NCBI GenBank assembly: GCA_003184365.1
Contig: NKYR01000045.1
Coordinates: forward strand, 116,327-180,326
Source: Evernia prunastri
Taxonomy: Eukaryota > Ascomycota > Lecanoromycetes > Lecanorales > Parmeliaceae
Length of the DNA stretch: 64,000 bases
Direction: 5' to 3'
The position numbers were made by a program, and so were the translations under genes. Below are positions 10,839 through 20,501 of the stretch, piece after piece. The notes under the pieces were generated by a model that made no database searches, had not been told where the DNA came from, and saw only the letters and a list, made by a program, of their open reading frames with translations. The first letter of the stretch is position 1; every line of letters starts with the position of its first letter.

Positions 10839-11767
10839 AGGATGGTAGGGAGAAATGTCCATGATATCCAGTGATCTGCATAAAGCGGAGTTTGAGCGCT
10901 GCCAGGTCGTCGAATAGAGATTCACCATAAATGATCATTGGCCTGATTGAAGCTTTGCCACTTTTTCCCTCTTCATCCGGCTGCTGCAGGCGTGAAGGAG
11001 GCATGAACGATGGGAACTGTTCAGCTCCGCCCGCTAATATCTGCAAATGCAAATGCCGCTTTGACCCCTTGTTCCATCTGTCTTGCCAGCCGAGTTCGTG
11101 TCTGTGTAGGAAAATTTTGAATCATGCAAACAAAGCCTGTGGTCAAACATTGGTTTGGAAGTTACCTTCTTTTCAGCCCCCATTATCAGACAAAGTTCGA
11201 TAAAAGGAAAGCAAACACTACAAGTACCGTGCTGTGAGTCTGTGAGCCTGTGAGGTACCTTGAATATGCGGCTATATGGCGGGCCGAGGCCGCTTACGAC
11301 GCGTCTTGGGATTGGATGGCCAAGATCCTGCGACAATGTGCTAGAGTGGATTGGGTAAAGGCTGTAACAGGTACTCGTAATACGGCTGAGTCGAGGTGTG
11401 AGATAATTGCTGCAATTCTTGTTGCTACGCCCTTTCGTCTGACAAGCCCCCCTCCACCAGCTCTCCTTACTTTACATTCTTCAGCCATCATTCATATTTA
11501 CATCATCATCATCATCCTTCTCCTCCTCCGTTCTTATCTTTATACATCTTCTTCCTCATCTTCTGTCTCTTCTGCTTCTTCTGCCTCCCTGCTTCTTCCT
11601 GTCTTTCCATTCCATTAACCTCTCATATATGAAATCAAGCTCTTCCCAAACGATGTACAGCCTTTCCACTAGGCGAGGTCAATGCAGTCGTCCAGCTTCT
11701 TATTGCATCAAAACCATCCAGGCTGTCTCTTGAGCTGTCTAACTACCATCCATCCATCCCCGCCATC
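10839..11767. promoter_or_regulatory. IRE1 upstream region with pyrimidine-rich leader
   Basis: There is no credible gene in these 929 bp. From about 11440 to 11610 the plus strand is very pyrimidine-rich with CATC and CTTCTT runs, typical of a fungal transcription start zone and 5' leader. AG-ending elements just before the ATG (CCATCCATCC then the start) suggest an untranslated leader of 150-300 nt. Confidence 0.45.
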
Positions 11768-14700
11768 ATGCGTCGCCGTCCAGGTACTGCCAGCACGGTG
11801 GTCTCAGCATTGACATTGTCTTTGCTGATACTTCCTTTCCTGGTCACCTCACAGCAGCTGCCTCAGCAGCAACACAATCTCAATTCCCCCAAGGAGCATC
11901 TTGCCGTTGATCATACCACGCACCCTCGATCATCCGGCTCTCATGATGACAGTACATTCGAGACAACAAACTACAAACACCTAAAAGACACAACCCTGAA
12001 CCAAGGAAAAGCGAGCGCCGTCGCTACAAACCCTCTAGCTCTAGCCGGTGAAGACCGTGCTGTGCGAGCTGTCCAACCTGCTCGAGGCTCCGGCAAGTCC
12101 GCCGGGCTGACCACGCCGCTCAATGCGCGCTCGCTGCAGGACTGGGAGGTGGAGGATTTTGTACTACTGGCGACCGTAGACGGATCGATCCACGCAAGAG
12201 ATAGGAAGACTGGAGCTCCGAAATGGAAGCTGGAGGTGGATAGACCAATGGTCGAGACGACATACCACGTCCCAAACAATTCACTGCTCGATGGATCAAA
12301 GCCTGAGTATGACTTCCTCTGGATTGTGGAGCCCAGCAGGGACGGTGATATCTACATCTACAACCAAGGCGGCCTTGGCGGCTTACAAAAGTTACACCTA
12401 ACCGTGAAGCAGTTGGTGGCGGATATGTCACCGTACGAAAGTGTAGACCCTGCCGTGGTCTACAATGGAGAAAAGAGGACCAAACTATATACAGTGGATG
12501 CAACGACAGGCACGATCAGCAAAGTCTTTGGTTCTGGAGGATCCCTGAGCAAAGAGCCAAGATGCCCAAAACCCGGTGGTCTTGATGTGCTTGACGATGA
12601 GGAGTGCGCCACCAGAGGCTCTTTTGTCCTTGGCCGGACTGAATACACAATCACAATTCAGAATCGAGATACTACCGACCCAATCTGTACCTTGAAATAC
12701 TCAGAGTGGGGTCCCAATACTCGAGACGAGGACTTGCATAGCCAGTACTCAAGCACCATGGACAATAAATACGTTTATCCATTACACGACGGAAGCATTT
12801 TTGGCTGGGATTACGGCCAGATGATGGACAGGCAGAAGTCATACACTCAGAAGCTCTCGTCTCCGGTCGTCAGGGTCTTTGATGTGGCCCGTCCGTTGCA
12901 GGTCGATGATCAACAACCGCAACTCATAGTGTTGCCTCAGCCTGTGGGTCCTATCGACAATGAGATCTATGATACTTTCGGCGCAAAGAACCGCATATTT
13001 GTCAATCATACTGAAGCAGGAGGGTGGTTCGCCATGTCCGAAAATACATATCCTTTAGTGACTGGCAAAGCTAAAGCGGCCCAATGCTATGATAGAGACT
13101 GGCTGGAGATGACCACTTCAAGGCAATCTTTGACCCTTGCCCAGCGCCAGGAAGGCTTCGTTGGCGTACATGCACTTTCTGAGTTGGAAACAAGACAGGG
13201 AAGTGGTCTGACCATATCTGGACCCGAAAGCGCGGCGGGCAATGATTCTCCCGTTCAGGTCAACCAAGATTCGTCCTTATCCACCTCACTGCCGATCATA
13301 GGTAACAGTAGAATCATTGGTACTGCTGTTGACAACTTTTCCGACATATTCGTTCTATGTTTCATTCTCGCTTTGGGCACGTTTCTTTACATCAATTGGA
13401 GGCCAATCTTCAGGCACATCAGAAAGCGATTGGAGATGGAGCAGACTATACCCTCTGTGCAGCAGCAGTTTCCTTCCGTGCCCTCCTCTCCCGTCACTGC
13501 AACGCCATACGCGCCTGAGAACCTCCCAGGCGCCGAGAACGACAAGCTCAAAGAAATGACAATTAAAGCAGAAGGTGAGAACGCTGAAGCCAGTTCGACG
13601 CTGTTGGGGCCGCCACCGGACTCCTCACGTGGCCGATCAAACTCTTTGCAGGATCATAGCGGCGATGAGACGGAGAAGGGTCGCGTACGAGTACTGGACC
13701 TATCTCCAGGTCCTGACGAAGTTGAAGAGATGGGATCTCCACAGCCAGGGAAGAAGAAAGCTCGTCGTGGACAACGTGGCGGAGTCAAGCGTAACAAGAA
13801 AAACAGAAGCGATACGAAGTCGGAATCCAGAGATGAAATCGAGGAGAAAATAAAAGAAGTCTCGCACATACCGCCAGAAAAAACACCGCAGACGGAGGTC
13901 ATCAAACCCTCTACTCCAGCTGCGACTGATACGACCGAGGTGACGGGACCTATCATCAACATCGGACATCTGAGTGTCAATTTGGATGCTATATTGGGAC
14001 ATGGTGGCCACGGGACAATGGTATTCAAAGGCTCATTCGGGGGTAGAGATGTTGCCGTCAAACGTATGCTCAAGGAGTTCTATGATGTTGCCTCTCACGA
14101 GGTCAGTCTTCTTCAGCAACATGATGATCATCCTAATGTCATACGATATTTCGACAAGGAGACTGCTGGTAGCTTCCTCTACATCGCTCTCGAGCTTTGT
14201 CCAGCCTCACTACTGGATGTGATTGAGAGACCGAGCGAGTATCCAGCGTTGGTTCCCTCCAATGGGCTCAATACACCCAACATATTGAAGCAAATCACCT
14301 CGGGAATCCACTATCTTCATACTCTCAAGATCGTTCATCGAGACATCAAACCTCATAATATCCTTGTCTCCGCTCCGAAATTAACCATTGCCAATCCGTC
14401 TACGACCCAGCCGCCACGCCTACTCATCTCAGATTTTGGTCTTTGCAAAAAGCTTGAAGGGGACCAGAATTCGTTCCGCGCAACCACCGCCTTCGCTGCA
14501 GGCACTTCTGGCTGGCGTGCCCCCGAGCTTCTTGTCGATGACGACCCCTTGCTGAAGTCTATGAATACTGCCCTCCATCCCGCGACAGCAGACATGACCA
14601 ACAATTCGGAGCCACTCGTTGTCGACCCTCAAACCAACCGCCGCGCAACCCGCGCAATTGACATTTTCTCCCTTGGTTGCGTCTTTTACTACTGCTTGAC

Positions 14701-15325
14701 GCAAGGCTCTCATCCCTTCGACAAGGATGGCAAATTTATGCGTGAAGCCAACATAGTGAAAGGCTTGTACAACTTAGATGCTTTGACCATTTTAGGGGAC
14801 TATCAATACGAAGCCAAAATACTCGTTGGTCAGATGTTGAGTCATAACCCAAAGGAAAGGCCTGACGCTGCAACCATCCTAACGCATCCCTTCTTCTGGG
14901 GCGCGGAAGATCGTCTGGAGTTCCTTTGCCACGTCAGCGATGCCTTCGAATCCGAGAAGTATAACGAGCGGGAAGACGAACCCTCCGAGCCTCTCGCGCA
15001 CCTCGAAAGCTACGCGCCTCGTATCACAGCAGACCACGGCGGTGATTTCTTGCGCGGACTGCCTCAGAACTTCAAAGATACCCTGGGCAAGCAGCGCAAG
15101 TACAAGGGCGAGAGTTTGCTCGATCTCCTCCGAGCGCTCCGGAACAAGAAGAACCACTACGAAGACATGCCCGACGCCGTCAAGGAGCGGGTGGGCGCGT
15201 TGCCCGCGGGGTACCTGGGCTTCTGGTCGAGGAGGTTCCCGAGCTTGCTGTTGACCTGTTGGAGCGTGGTGAAGGATTTGGGATGGGAGGAGAGGGATCG
15301 TTTCAAGAAGTATTACGAGGGTTAG
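11768..15325 (+). CDS. IRE1: IRE1, unfolded-protein-response kinase/endoribonuclease
   Basis: An intronless ORF of 1185 aa. Order: signal peptide (residues 1-28, LTLSLLILPFLV core), PQQ-like luminal sensor domain starting near FVLLATVDGSIHARD, one TM segment at about 527-543 (FVLCFILALGTFLYI), a basic low-complexity linker, the kinase domain (about 735-1025) and a C-terminal KEN RNase domain (about 1040-1183). Kinase motifs: glycine loop GHGGHGT, VAVKR (K765), HRD (857-859) and DFG (889). RNase residues that align with yeast Y1043, R1056, N1057 and H1061 are Y1112, R1125, N1126 and H1130, so the enzyme should be able to splice the HAC1/hacA transcript. It sits in the ER membrane. A long upstream pyrimidine-rich leader precedes the ATG. 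Confidence 0.97.
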   Translation: MRRRPGTASTVVSALTLSLLILPFLVTSQQLPQQQHNLNSPKEHLAVDHTTHPRSSGSHDDSTFETTNYKHLKDTTLNQGKASAVATNPLALAGEDRAVRAVQPARGSGKSAGLTTPLNARSLQDWEVEDFVLLATVDGSIHARDRKTGAPKWKLEVDRPMVETTYHVPNNSLLDGSKPEYDFLWIVEPSRDGDIYIYNQGGLGGLQKLHLTVKQLVADMSPYESVDPAVVYNGEKRTKLYTVDATTGTISKVFGSGGSLSKEPRCPKPGGLDVLDDEECATRGSFVLGRTEYTITIQNRDTTDPICTLKYSEWGPNTRDEDLHSQYSSTMDNKYVYPLHDGSIFGWDYGQMMDRQKSYTQKLSSPVVRVFDVARPLQVDDQQPQLIVLPQPVGPIDNEIYDTFGAKNRIFVNHTEAGGWFAMSENTYPLVTGKAKAAQCYDRDWLEMTTSRQSLTLAQRQEGFVGVHALSELETRQGSGLTISGPESAAGNDSPVQVNQDSSLSTSLPIIGNSRIIGTAVDNFSDIFVLCFILALGTFLYINWRPIFRHIRKRLEMEQTIPSVQQQFPSVPSSPVTATPYAPENLPGAENDKLKEMTIKAEGENAEASSTLLGPPPDSSRGRSNSLQDHSGDETEKGRVRVLDLSPGPDEVEEMGSPQPGKKKARRGQRGGVKRNKKNRSDTKSESRDEIEEKIKEVSHIPPEKTPQTEVIKPSTPAATDTTEVTGPIINIGHLSVNLDAILGHGGHGTMVFKGSFGGRDVAVKRMLKEFYDVASHEVSLLQQHDDHPNVIRYFDKETAGSFLYIALELCPASLLDVIERPSEYPALVPSNGLNTPNILKQITSGIHYLHTLKIVHRDIKPHNILVSAPKLTIANPSTTQPPRLLISDFGLCKKLEGDQNSFRATTAFAAGTSGWRAPELLVDDDPLLKSMNTALHPATADMTNNSEPLVVDPQTNRRATRAIDIFSLGCVFYYCLTQGSHPFDKDGKFMREANIVKGLYNLDALTILGDYQYEAKILVGQMLSHNPKERPDAATILTHPFFWGAEDRLEFLCHVSDAFESEKYNEREDEPSEPLAHLESYAPRITADHGGDFLRGLPQNFKDTLGKQRKYKGESLLDLLRALRNKKNHYEDMPDAVKERVGALPAGYLGFWSRRFPSLLLTCWSVVKDLGWEERDRFKKYYEG

Positions 15326-15648
15326 TTTGGTGGTCGTGTTAATGGTTGTTGAGGAGTCTAGCGATCACATCCTTCTTGCAATGTATGTGGTGATGTGGTG
15401 GACTTGCGAGGTTTTTGTACGAGCGGGAACTGTCTTTTTTTTTGGGCCTCAAACTTTTGACTACTTGAGTAGACTGGCCCACGAGAATACGCACCCAACA
15501 AATCATGAGTCACTTTTTTAAAGTCTTTTACTAAGTTACTCAGAATTTTCTACCTCCACCACCACCAATCCCGAATGATGACAATAGGGCCTGAATGCTG
15601 AGATTATCATTTTCTTTCCGTTCGTGATCATTCCTTATCTCTACATTC
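15326..15648. other. IRE1 3' flank and promoter of the next gene
   Basis: A 323-bp gap. It contains a T-run at 15437-15444 and CATC/CACC-rich sequence before 15649. No open frame of note. Confidence 0.5.
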
Positions 15649-16695
15649 ATGATGGCAGTATTTCGAGAACAGGCTCTACCACTGGACATCGTCCCGTTGA
15701 TCTTTGAGCAAGTTGACGACCTAACAACACTCAGCAAGATCGTTGAAGCGTACCCCGGCCTCCTTGAATGTATGCTAGAACGGCAGTTCACCACATTGGT
15801 ACCAACTTTGCTCAACGATGCCTGGTCCGAAGAGACGCTCTCCTACGCCTACACATTGCTCCAAACAGAAGAGCGGCTGCCCGATAAAAACGAATTGACA
15901 ATCCTCATGGAAAACCTGATTGAGGACCTTGGGTCAGGCATTCCTCCACTGATTTCACCCTCCTATCAAACCGCCAGAAGGCTCGCTGGCTTGACAGAAA
16001 CAATCGACTTCTTCGTACACTTTTGCACCGCGCTCTGGCTGGCAGACGTTCCTTTGGCAAAGCAGATGCCTCTGTCTGCTGGCGAAGACCGACGGATCCG
16101 ACGCGCACTACTACGCTTCCAGCTCTACGCTCAGCTCTTCCACCAACCAGAGGCTACAGACGAATTAGTTTCCGATAGAGACTGGGAGCAGCGTCATCAG
16201 CAGCAGCAGTATTTCTGGACGAGGTTTACAAGCGTGGAGGTCGAGGAGTGTAAATGCATATATGGACTGCTGGTCAACATCGTCTCGTACATGCGCCCTA
16301 TTCGGCCTTCCCAAACCCATTGCGACAAGTCGAGCCAGCGTGGCTTACCATTACTCCGTTGCGTCTTTGCTGGATCGACTCTCTCGCCTTTGACCTCCAG
16401 CTATGCCGAGCGTTTCGCTGACTACGCCTTCACTGGGCTGGACAAATTGGATGCCCATGACGGCAACTACTTCCTCCCTTACCGCGATTTCCAGAACCAA
16501 GTCTTGCCCCGGACAAAAAAGCACAAGCCCTCGGATGCTTTCAGAGAGGAGAACTTTGGAGTGATACTTTACGATCGTCCGATGAAGTATAATCCTGTGG
16601 TCAGACAGACGCATCGGACTAGTTGGAGACTGCTTGGTTATTGCTTTTGGGATGAGGAAAGGGTGAATTGTATGGTTTCGGAAATGTATCCGTAG
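15649..16695 (+). CDS. F-box-like hypothetical protein
   Basis: A single exon of 348 aa. The first 40 residues (LPLDIVPLIFEQVDDLTTL) resemble the leucine-rich start of fungal F-box proteins, and the remainder is a helical, aromatic-rich region of the kind seen in many unnamed Pezizomycotina proteins. There is no signal peptide, TM segment or catalytic motif. Two adjacent Met codons open the frame; the first is taken. If it is an F-box protein it would recruit substrates to an SCF ubiquitin ligase, but the match is weak and rests only on the N-terminal pattern. It lies 323 bp downstream of IRE1 on the same strand. Confidence 0.75.
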   Translation: MMAVFREQALPLDIVPLIFEQVDDLTTLSKIVEAYPGLLECMLERQFTTLVPTLLNDAWSEETLSYAYTLLQTEERLPDKNELTILMENLIEDLGSGIPPLISPSYQTARRLAGLTETIDFFVHFCTALWLADVPLAKQMPLSAGEDRRIRRALLRFQLYAQLFHQPEATDELVSDRDWEQRHQQQQYFWTRFTSVEVEECKCIYGLLVNIVSYMRPIRPSQTHCDKSSQRGLPLLRCVFAGSTLSPLTSSYAERFADYAFTGLDKLDAHDGNYFLPYRDFQNQVLPRTKKHKPSDAFREENFGVILYDRPMKYNPVVRQTHRTSWRLLGYCFWDEERVNCMVSEMYP

Positions 16696-16867
16696 AGCAA
16701 AACTTCGTTTTGAAAGGGTCAAAACACCTGGTCCCGGAAGGCAAACAGTGGATTCAGAAGTACTGGCGGTGCTGGAGCCGCGCCGGTGAAGCGGTTCTCC
16801 AGACTATGGGTAATTATCGAGCGAACTTAGTAGAAACCGACAGCGAGAAAGGAGGGCGCTGGGCCCT

Positions 16868-17036
16868 GCACCAGTGATCGAGGCTAGTCAAGTGAAGCCG
16901 GGCTCAGGGGAGCCCGTTCAGGCTCCAGCGTGCTGCGCCCCTGCACTGCCCCACTGGAGTTCACCGCGGCTCAGGCACGGCTCAGGGCCGCGCACCCCGG
17001 CTCACCTTAAAGCAGCCGCGACTCACCCAGGAGGCT
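16868..17036. repeat. GC-rich block with a hairpin and repeated GGCTCA words
   Basis: About 170 bp of unusually GC-rich DNA between two genes. It carries a perfect stem GGGCTC (16900-16905), loop AGGG, stem GAGCCC (16910-16915). The words GGCTCA or GGCTCC recur at least five times through 17025. No open frame crosses it. Function unknown. Confidence 0.55.
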
Positions 17037-17517
17037 AGAAGTGGAAGGGGAAGAAATGTTTCGTGATCATGTCTAGGAAGGTAGATTGAAAGCAGTCAGT
17101 CAGTCAGTCAGTCTTTACTCGCTAGTCAACCTATTTCGTTTTTTTTTTACAAAAACCCTCCACGACTATTCTTTCCAGTCCATCCCATCCCATCCCATCA
17201 TAAGAAGCCCCTCCCTCTAAATGCGTGCGTGGGTGTGTATACACAGTAGCGGTGGCTGTGGTGGGGGGGGGAGGGTTTTGGGCTTGGAGATTCCTCTGAG
17301 AGTGGCCTTTTGGCCTTGTCTTTGGGCGCCTTTTGTGGGTCTGTTGTGGCCTTTTTTGGGTTTTCTTCTTCTTTTCTTCTTCTTTTCCTTTTCCTTTGTA
17401 TTTGATTTATTTTATATTTGATTTGGTTTTTGATTTGATCTTTAATTTGGTTTAATTTTTTTTCCCTTTAGTTTACCTTCTTTTCGTTTTTCTCATTTTT
17501 TTGACACAATGGGGTCA

Positions 17518-17590
17518 GATAGATAGATAGATAGATAGATAGGTAGATAGACAGACAGACAGACGGACGGGATGGATGGATGTATGTATG
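17518..17590. repeat. Compound tetranucleotide microsatellite
   Basis: The unit drifts along the array on the plus strand: GATA, then GACA, GACG, GATG and GTAT. A TCAG tetranucleotide run also lies at about 17094-17113. Confidence 0.9.
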
Positions 17591-17616
17591 ATGCGAACGG
17601 ATTTGGTGGAGCTGGT

Positions 17617-17770
17617 GGATGTGTATTGGTGGTGGAATTGGTATTGGTATTGGTGATGGAGTTTTGGGATGGGTATTGGGTATTGGGATTGGTGATGGTG
17701 ATGGGTGATGGTGATGGTGATGGTAATGGTGATGGGTGATGGGTGATGGGTGATGGGTGATGGAATTGGT
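17617..17770. repeat. GGTGAT/GGTATT minisatellite
   Basis: Imperfect GGTATT units pass into GGTGAT and GGGTGAT units. It sits 180-340 bp beyond the stop codon of the AIG1-like gene (minus strand), so it may lie in its 3' UTR or terminator region. Open frames through the array are His/Pro-rich artefacts of the repeat. Confidence 0.85.
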
Positions 17771-17953
17771 GTTTTCGGTATTGGTGGATATGAGTATTGT
17801 GTTGATGGTTGTCAATTGGAGAAGACTCGAATGGTATTCGAGATGAGTATGGGAGATTTTGGAATTTGGTTTTTGATTTATTTGGGGTTTGTAATATTTT
17901 GTGGATAGCCGAAAGAAGTATCATTCGCTGTTCGCTTTTGACGAAATAATTCT

Positions 17954-18871
17954 TCACCGGCCTCGGGCTGCTTTGGGGATGCTGTTCGCATCCGACGCTT
18001 CCTTTTCCCCTCCGTCCCCTACGATCCCCTTGGCCATCCAACCGACCTGTCTCGCCATCCCGCCCGCCGCTTCCGGCAGACTACTCTCGTCCAACGGCGT
18101 CCCGTGCCCTTCCCTCGCAGCGGTCTCCTCCTCCTCCTTCCCGTTCACGGCCTCATACAGCGCCTTCAGCGCCACGGTGCTCCCCGTCATCACGAGCGCG
18201 CTCAGGGTGAAGAGCCCGACCCGGCCTTTGGTCCCGACCATGTCGAAGATCGGATACGGGTAGAACCCGTTGTGCGCCGCGCACGTCTCGACCCAGGGCC
18301 AGTAGAGGGAGGCGAGGGCGCCGGACAGGGCGAAGGCCTGCGGGGCGGAGACGGTCCATGGCGGGGAGAAGAGCAGGAGGTCGACTGTCAGCAGGAGGCT
18401 GGGGACGGCGTGGAAGCTGAGGTCCGCGAGCAGGGGCAGCTGGGCCCAATCCGGGATGACGAGGCTCTTGTCGACGAGGCGGAGGGTCCAGTAGAGGACG
18501 CTGATGAGGACCTGGAGCGGGGTGGTGCAGATGGAGAGGGCGTTCTTGGCGCGGAAGAGGGAGGGGGAGCCGGTGAGGTCGGCGAGGGCGCCGGCGGTGA
18601 AGGTGAGGAGGGCGAGGGTGAGGCCGATGATGGTGAGGTATTGGAAGTGCCAGCCGTAGGAGTCGTTGATGGGGTTGGGGTTGGAGGAGAGGTATTGGAA
18701 GGAGTAGAGGAAGGAGGCGAGGCCGGTTGTCTGGTGGGTTGGGGGAGGTGTTAGTGGGATGATTGGAGAGGGGGGAGGAGGGGAGGAAGGAGGGGGACGG
18801 ACGTGGACGAGGGCGGAGAGGGAGGTTAGTGCGGGAGAGGAGAGGCGTTGGAGTGGGTGCTTGTCGCTCAT
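17954..18871 (-). CDS. AIG1/FAR-17a-like integral membrane protein
   Basis: Two exons, 18871-18803 and 18730-17954, giving 281 aa. The removed 72-bp segment has GT..AG ends, a CTAAC branch sequence and would otherwise code for an improbable Pro-rich run. Because its length divides by three, an unspliced 305-aa form is also open. About six hydrophobic segments follow, with family-like features: an Asp/Tyr/Trp stretch (INDSYGWHFQYLTIIG), a conserved HN pair (CAAHNGFYPYPIFD) and a polar C-terminal tail. The mammalian relatives AIG1 and ADTRP are threonine hydrolases of fatty-acid esters; that activity here is inferred from family membership only. Codon use is GC-rich. Confidence 0.8.
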   Translation of the reverse strand: MSDKHPLQRLSSPALTSLSALVHVRPPPSSPPPPSPIIPLTPPPTHQTTGLASFLYSFQYLSSNPNPINDSYGWHFQYLTIIGLTLALLTFTAGALADLTGSPSLFRAKNALSICTTPLQVLISVLYWTLRLVDKSLVIPDWAQLPLLADLSFHAVPSLLLTVDLLLFSPPWTVSAPQAFALSGALASLYWPWVETCAAHNGFYPYPIFDMVGTKGRVGLFTLSALVMTGSTVALKALYEAVNGKEEEETAAREGHGTPLDESSLPEAAGGMARQVGWMAKGIVGDGGEKEASDANSIPKAARGR

Positions 18872-20501
18872 TATTGTTCCTTCTTATGAATCTTACTCGT
18901 AGTGGTTAAGGCAATGGGAAACTAGCGGGCGAAGAAGGAGAGCGATACTGTTGTTCGAAAGGGAAGCTTCTCGGTTGAGCTCCGTCGGCATTTGTGGGAG
19001 AGAAACGGCAATGACGAAAAAGGCGGTCGGATAATATATCACGCTAATTCTTCGTTTGAATCGAGGCTAGTGTACCCTCGCTGATTCCATTAGTTTCCGG
19101 ACAGAACAAACAATTCATACTTAATGCGCACTGCAATATCTTCCCAACGGTGAAACTTATCAAAAAAGTTACAACGATAAAATTGTAGCCAACCTCTTAG
19201 ATGATATTCTTGATATCAGGTTTATTCTCTCAAGAGCTCTTGTTGATGTGTTGTGTTGAGGAGTCGTTTTCGATCTTGTCCGGAGACTAATGGAACCAAC
19301 GGAATACACGAGGCATCTTCCGTGTGTGGGGACCTCGGTACTCGACTCGAGGCATGTTGGGAGAGATGATAGATAGATGATAGATGGTGATAAGAATCTT
19401 GATGTGGGTCAAGGAGAGAGATTAAGGTGCAGCTCGATTCTGCAGGACCATCAAGGTAAAGTATATATGAGGGGCAGTACGAGTAAGTAGTAAGGTAGTT
19501 GAACCCAAGCTTCGAGTCATTCGGGAATTTCCCTCGTTCGTAAAATAAAAAAATATTTTCTTGAACATTAATTGCTTGGCAATCTAATCTAATCTTTCGC
19601 TTAGGCAGTTGCATTCATATCATTCATATTCTGAATGGAATGACTACAATTTCAGCGTCACCAACGTTCCCCATCATCTTATTACTCCATTTCATTTTCA
19701 ATTGATTTTCATTGTTTTTGTGCTGTTAACCACTGTCAACTAAATAAGAGACAATATGATTGTTTGCTGGGAAGTGATGATGCCGAGGGTGCATGCTTCC
19801 ATTACCAATCTCCAGGCTGTAGGTGCCCCCCCCAACTTCCAAGGTGCCCCCCCCCACCATCATCCCGCATATCCTTAGTATCCTTATGAACCCAACATTT
19901 GAAATTATTTGTAAAAATGTGACGCCCGCTCTCGCCTGATGTTGCGACATTCATCCCTCTCCTCCATCTTCTTCCATCTTCCCTGGATCTGTTCTTTCTT
20001 CTTCTCCCTTCTTCCTCCTTCTTTCTGACGCAGAATCTTGATAACTCTTCCATCTTTCTCATATTCCTCATATTCTACAGACCTTCTAGACCCTCGACTA
20101 ATGCAAGCCAGGTCAGACCGCCAGGCCACGATAAGATCGTTACCAAAGACTAATGTCCTTTTGGCTCCTGCTCGCCTCCACCTCCCCCCCCCGTCAATCA
20201 CTCCTCTGCTGCATCAACTGGTCTACCATGTGTTCCTCTTGCCGCTCAGCCTTCAACCTCTCCATCCGTCCATCTCATCATTTCCCCTCTGCCAGTAGGA
20301 AGAAAAAGCTTCCAATACGCCTCTCCCCCCCGCCTCCCCCCACCAAGCTTCTTCATCCCATAAATCTTACCCCGCCAAGAGACATGATTCCTCCGCCTTG
20401 GCCGTGAAAGACAACCCGGAATATCCAACAACACTAGTCCAGGACTAAGCCTGCAACCACCCAGAGCCTCAATCAACCTCCCTCCTCTGCCCGACGCTGA
20501 C
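18872..20501. other. Divergent intergenic region between the AIG1-like gene and the zinc-cluster gene
   Basis: 1.6 kb without a convincing gene; a 130-codon minus frame at 19222-19614 has no coding character. The motif AGGTGCCCCCCCC occurs twice, at 19821-19833 and 19843-19855. From about 19930 to 20400 the plus strand is rich in CTTCTT, CATC and C-runs, consistent with a long pyrimidine-rich leader of the transcription factor gene. Confidence 0.5.

Noticed and set aside
11664..11677. 14-mer TTCCACTAGGCGAG shared by the IRE1 leader and 28765-28778
   Set aside because: A 14-base match is expected several times by chance in 64 kb compared with itself.
18104..18754. 216-codon plus-strand frame
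   Set aside because: It is antisense to the AIG1-like gene; Glu/Gly/Val-rich shadow of GC-rich codons.
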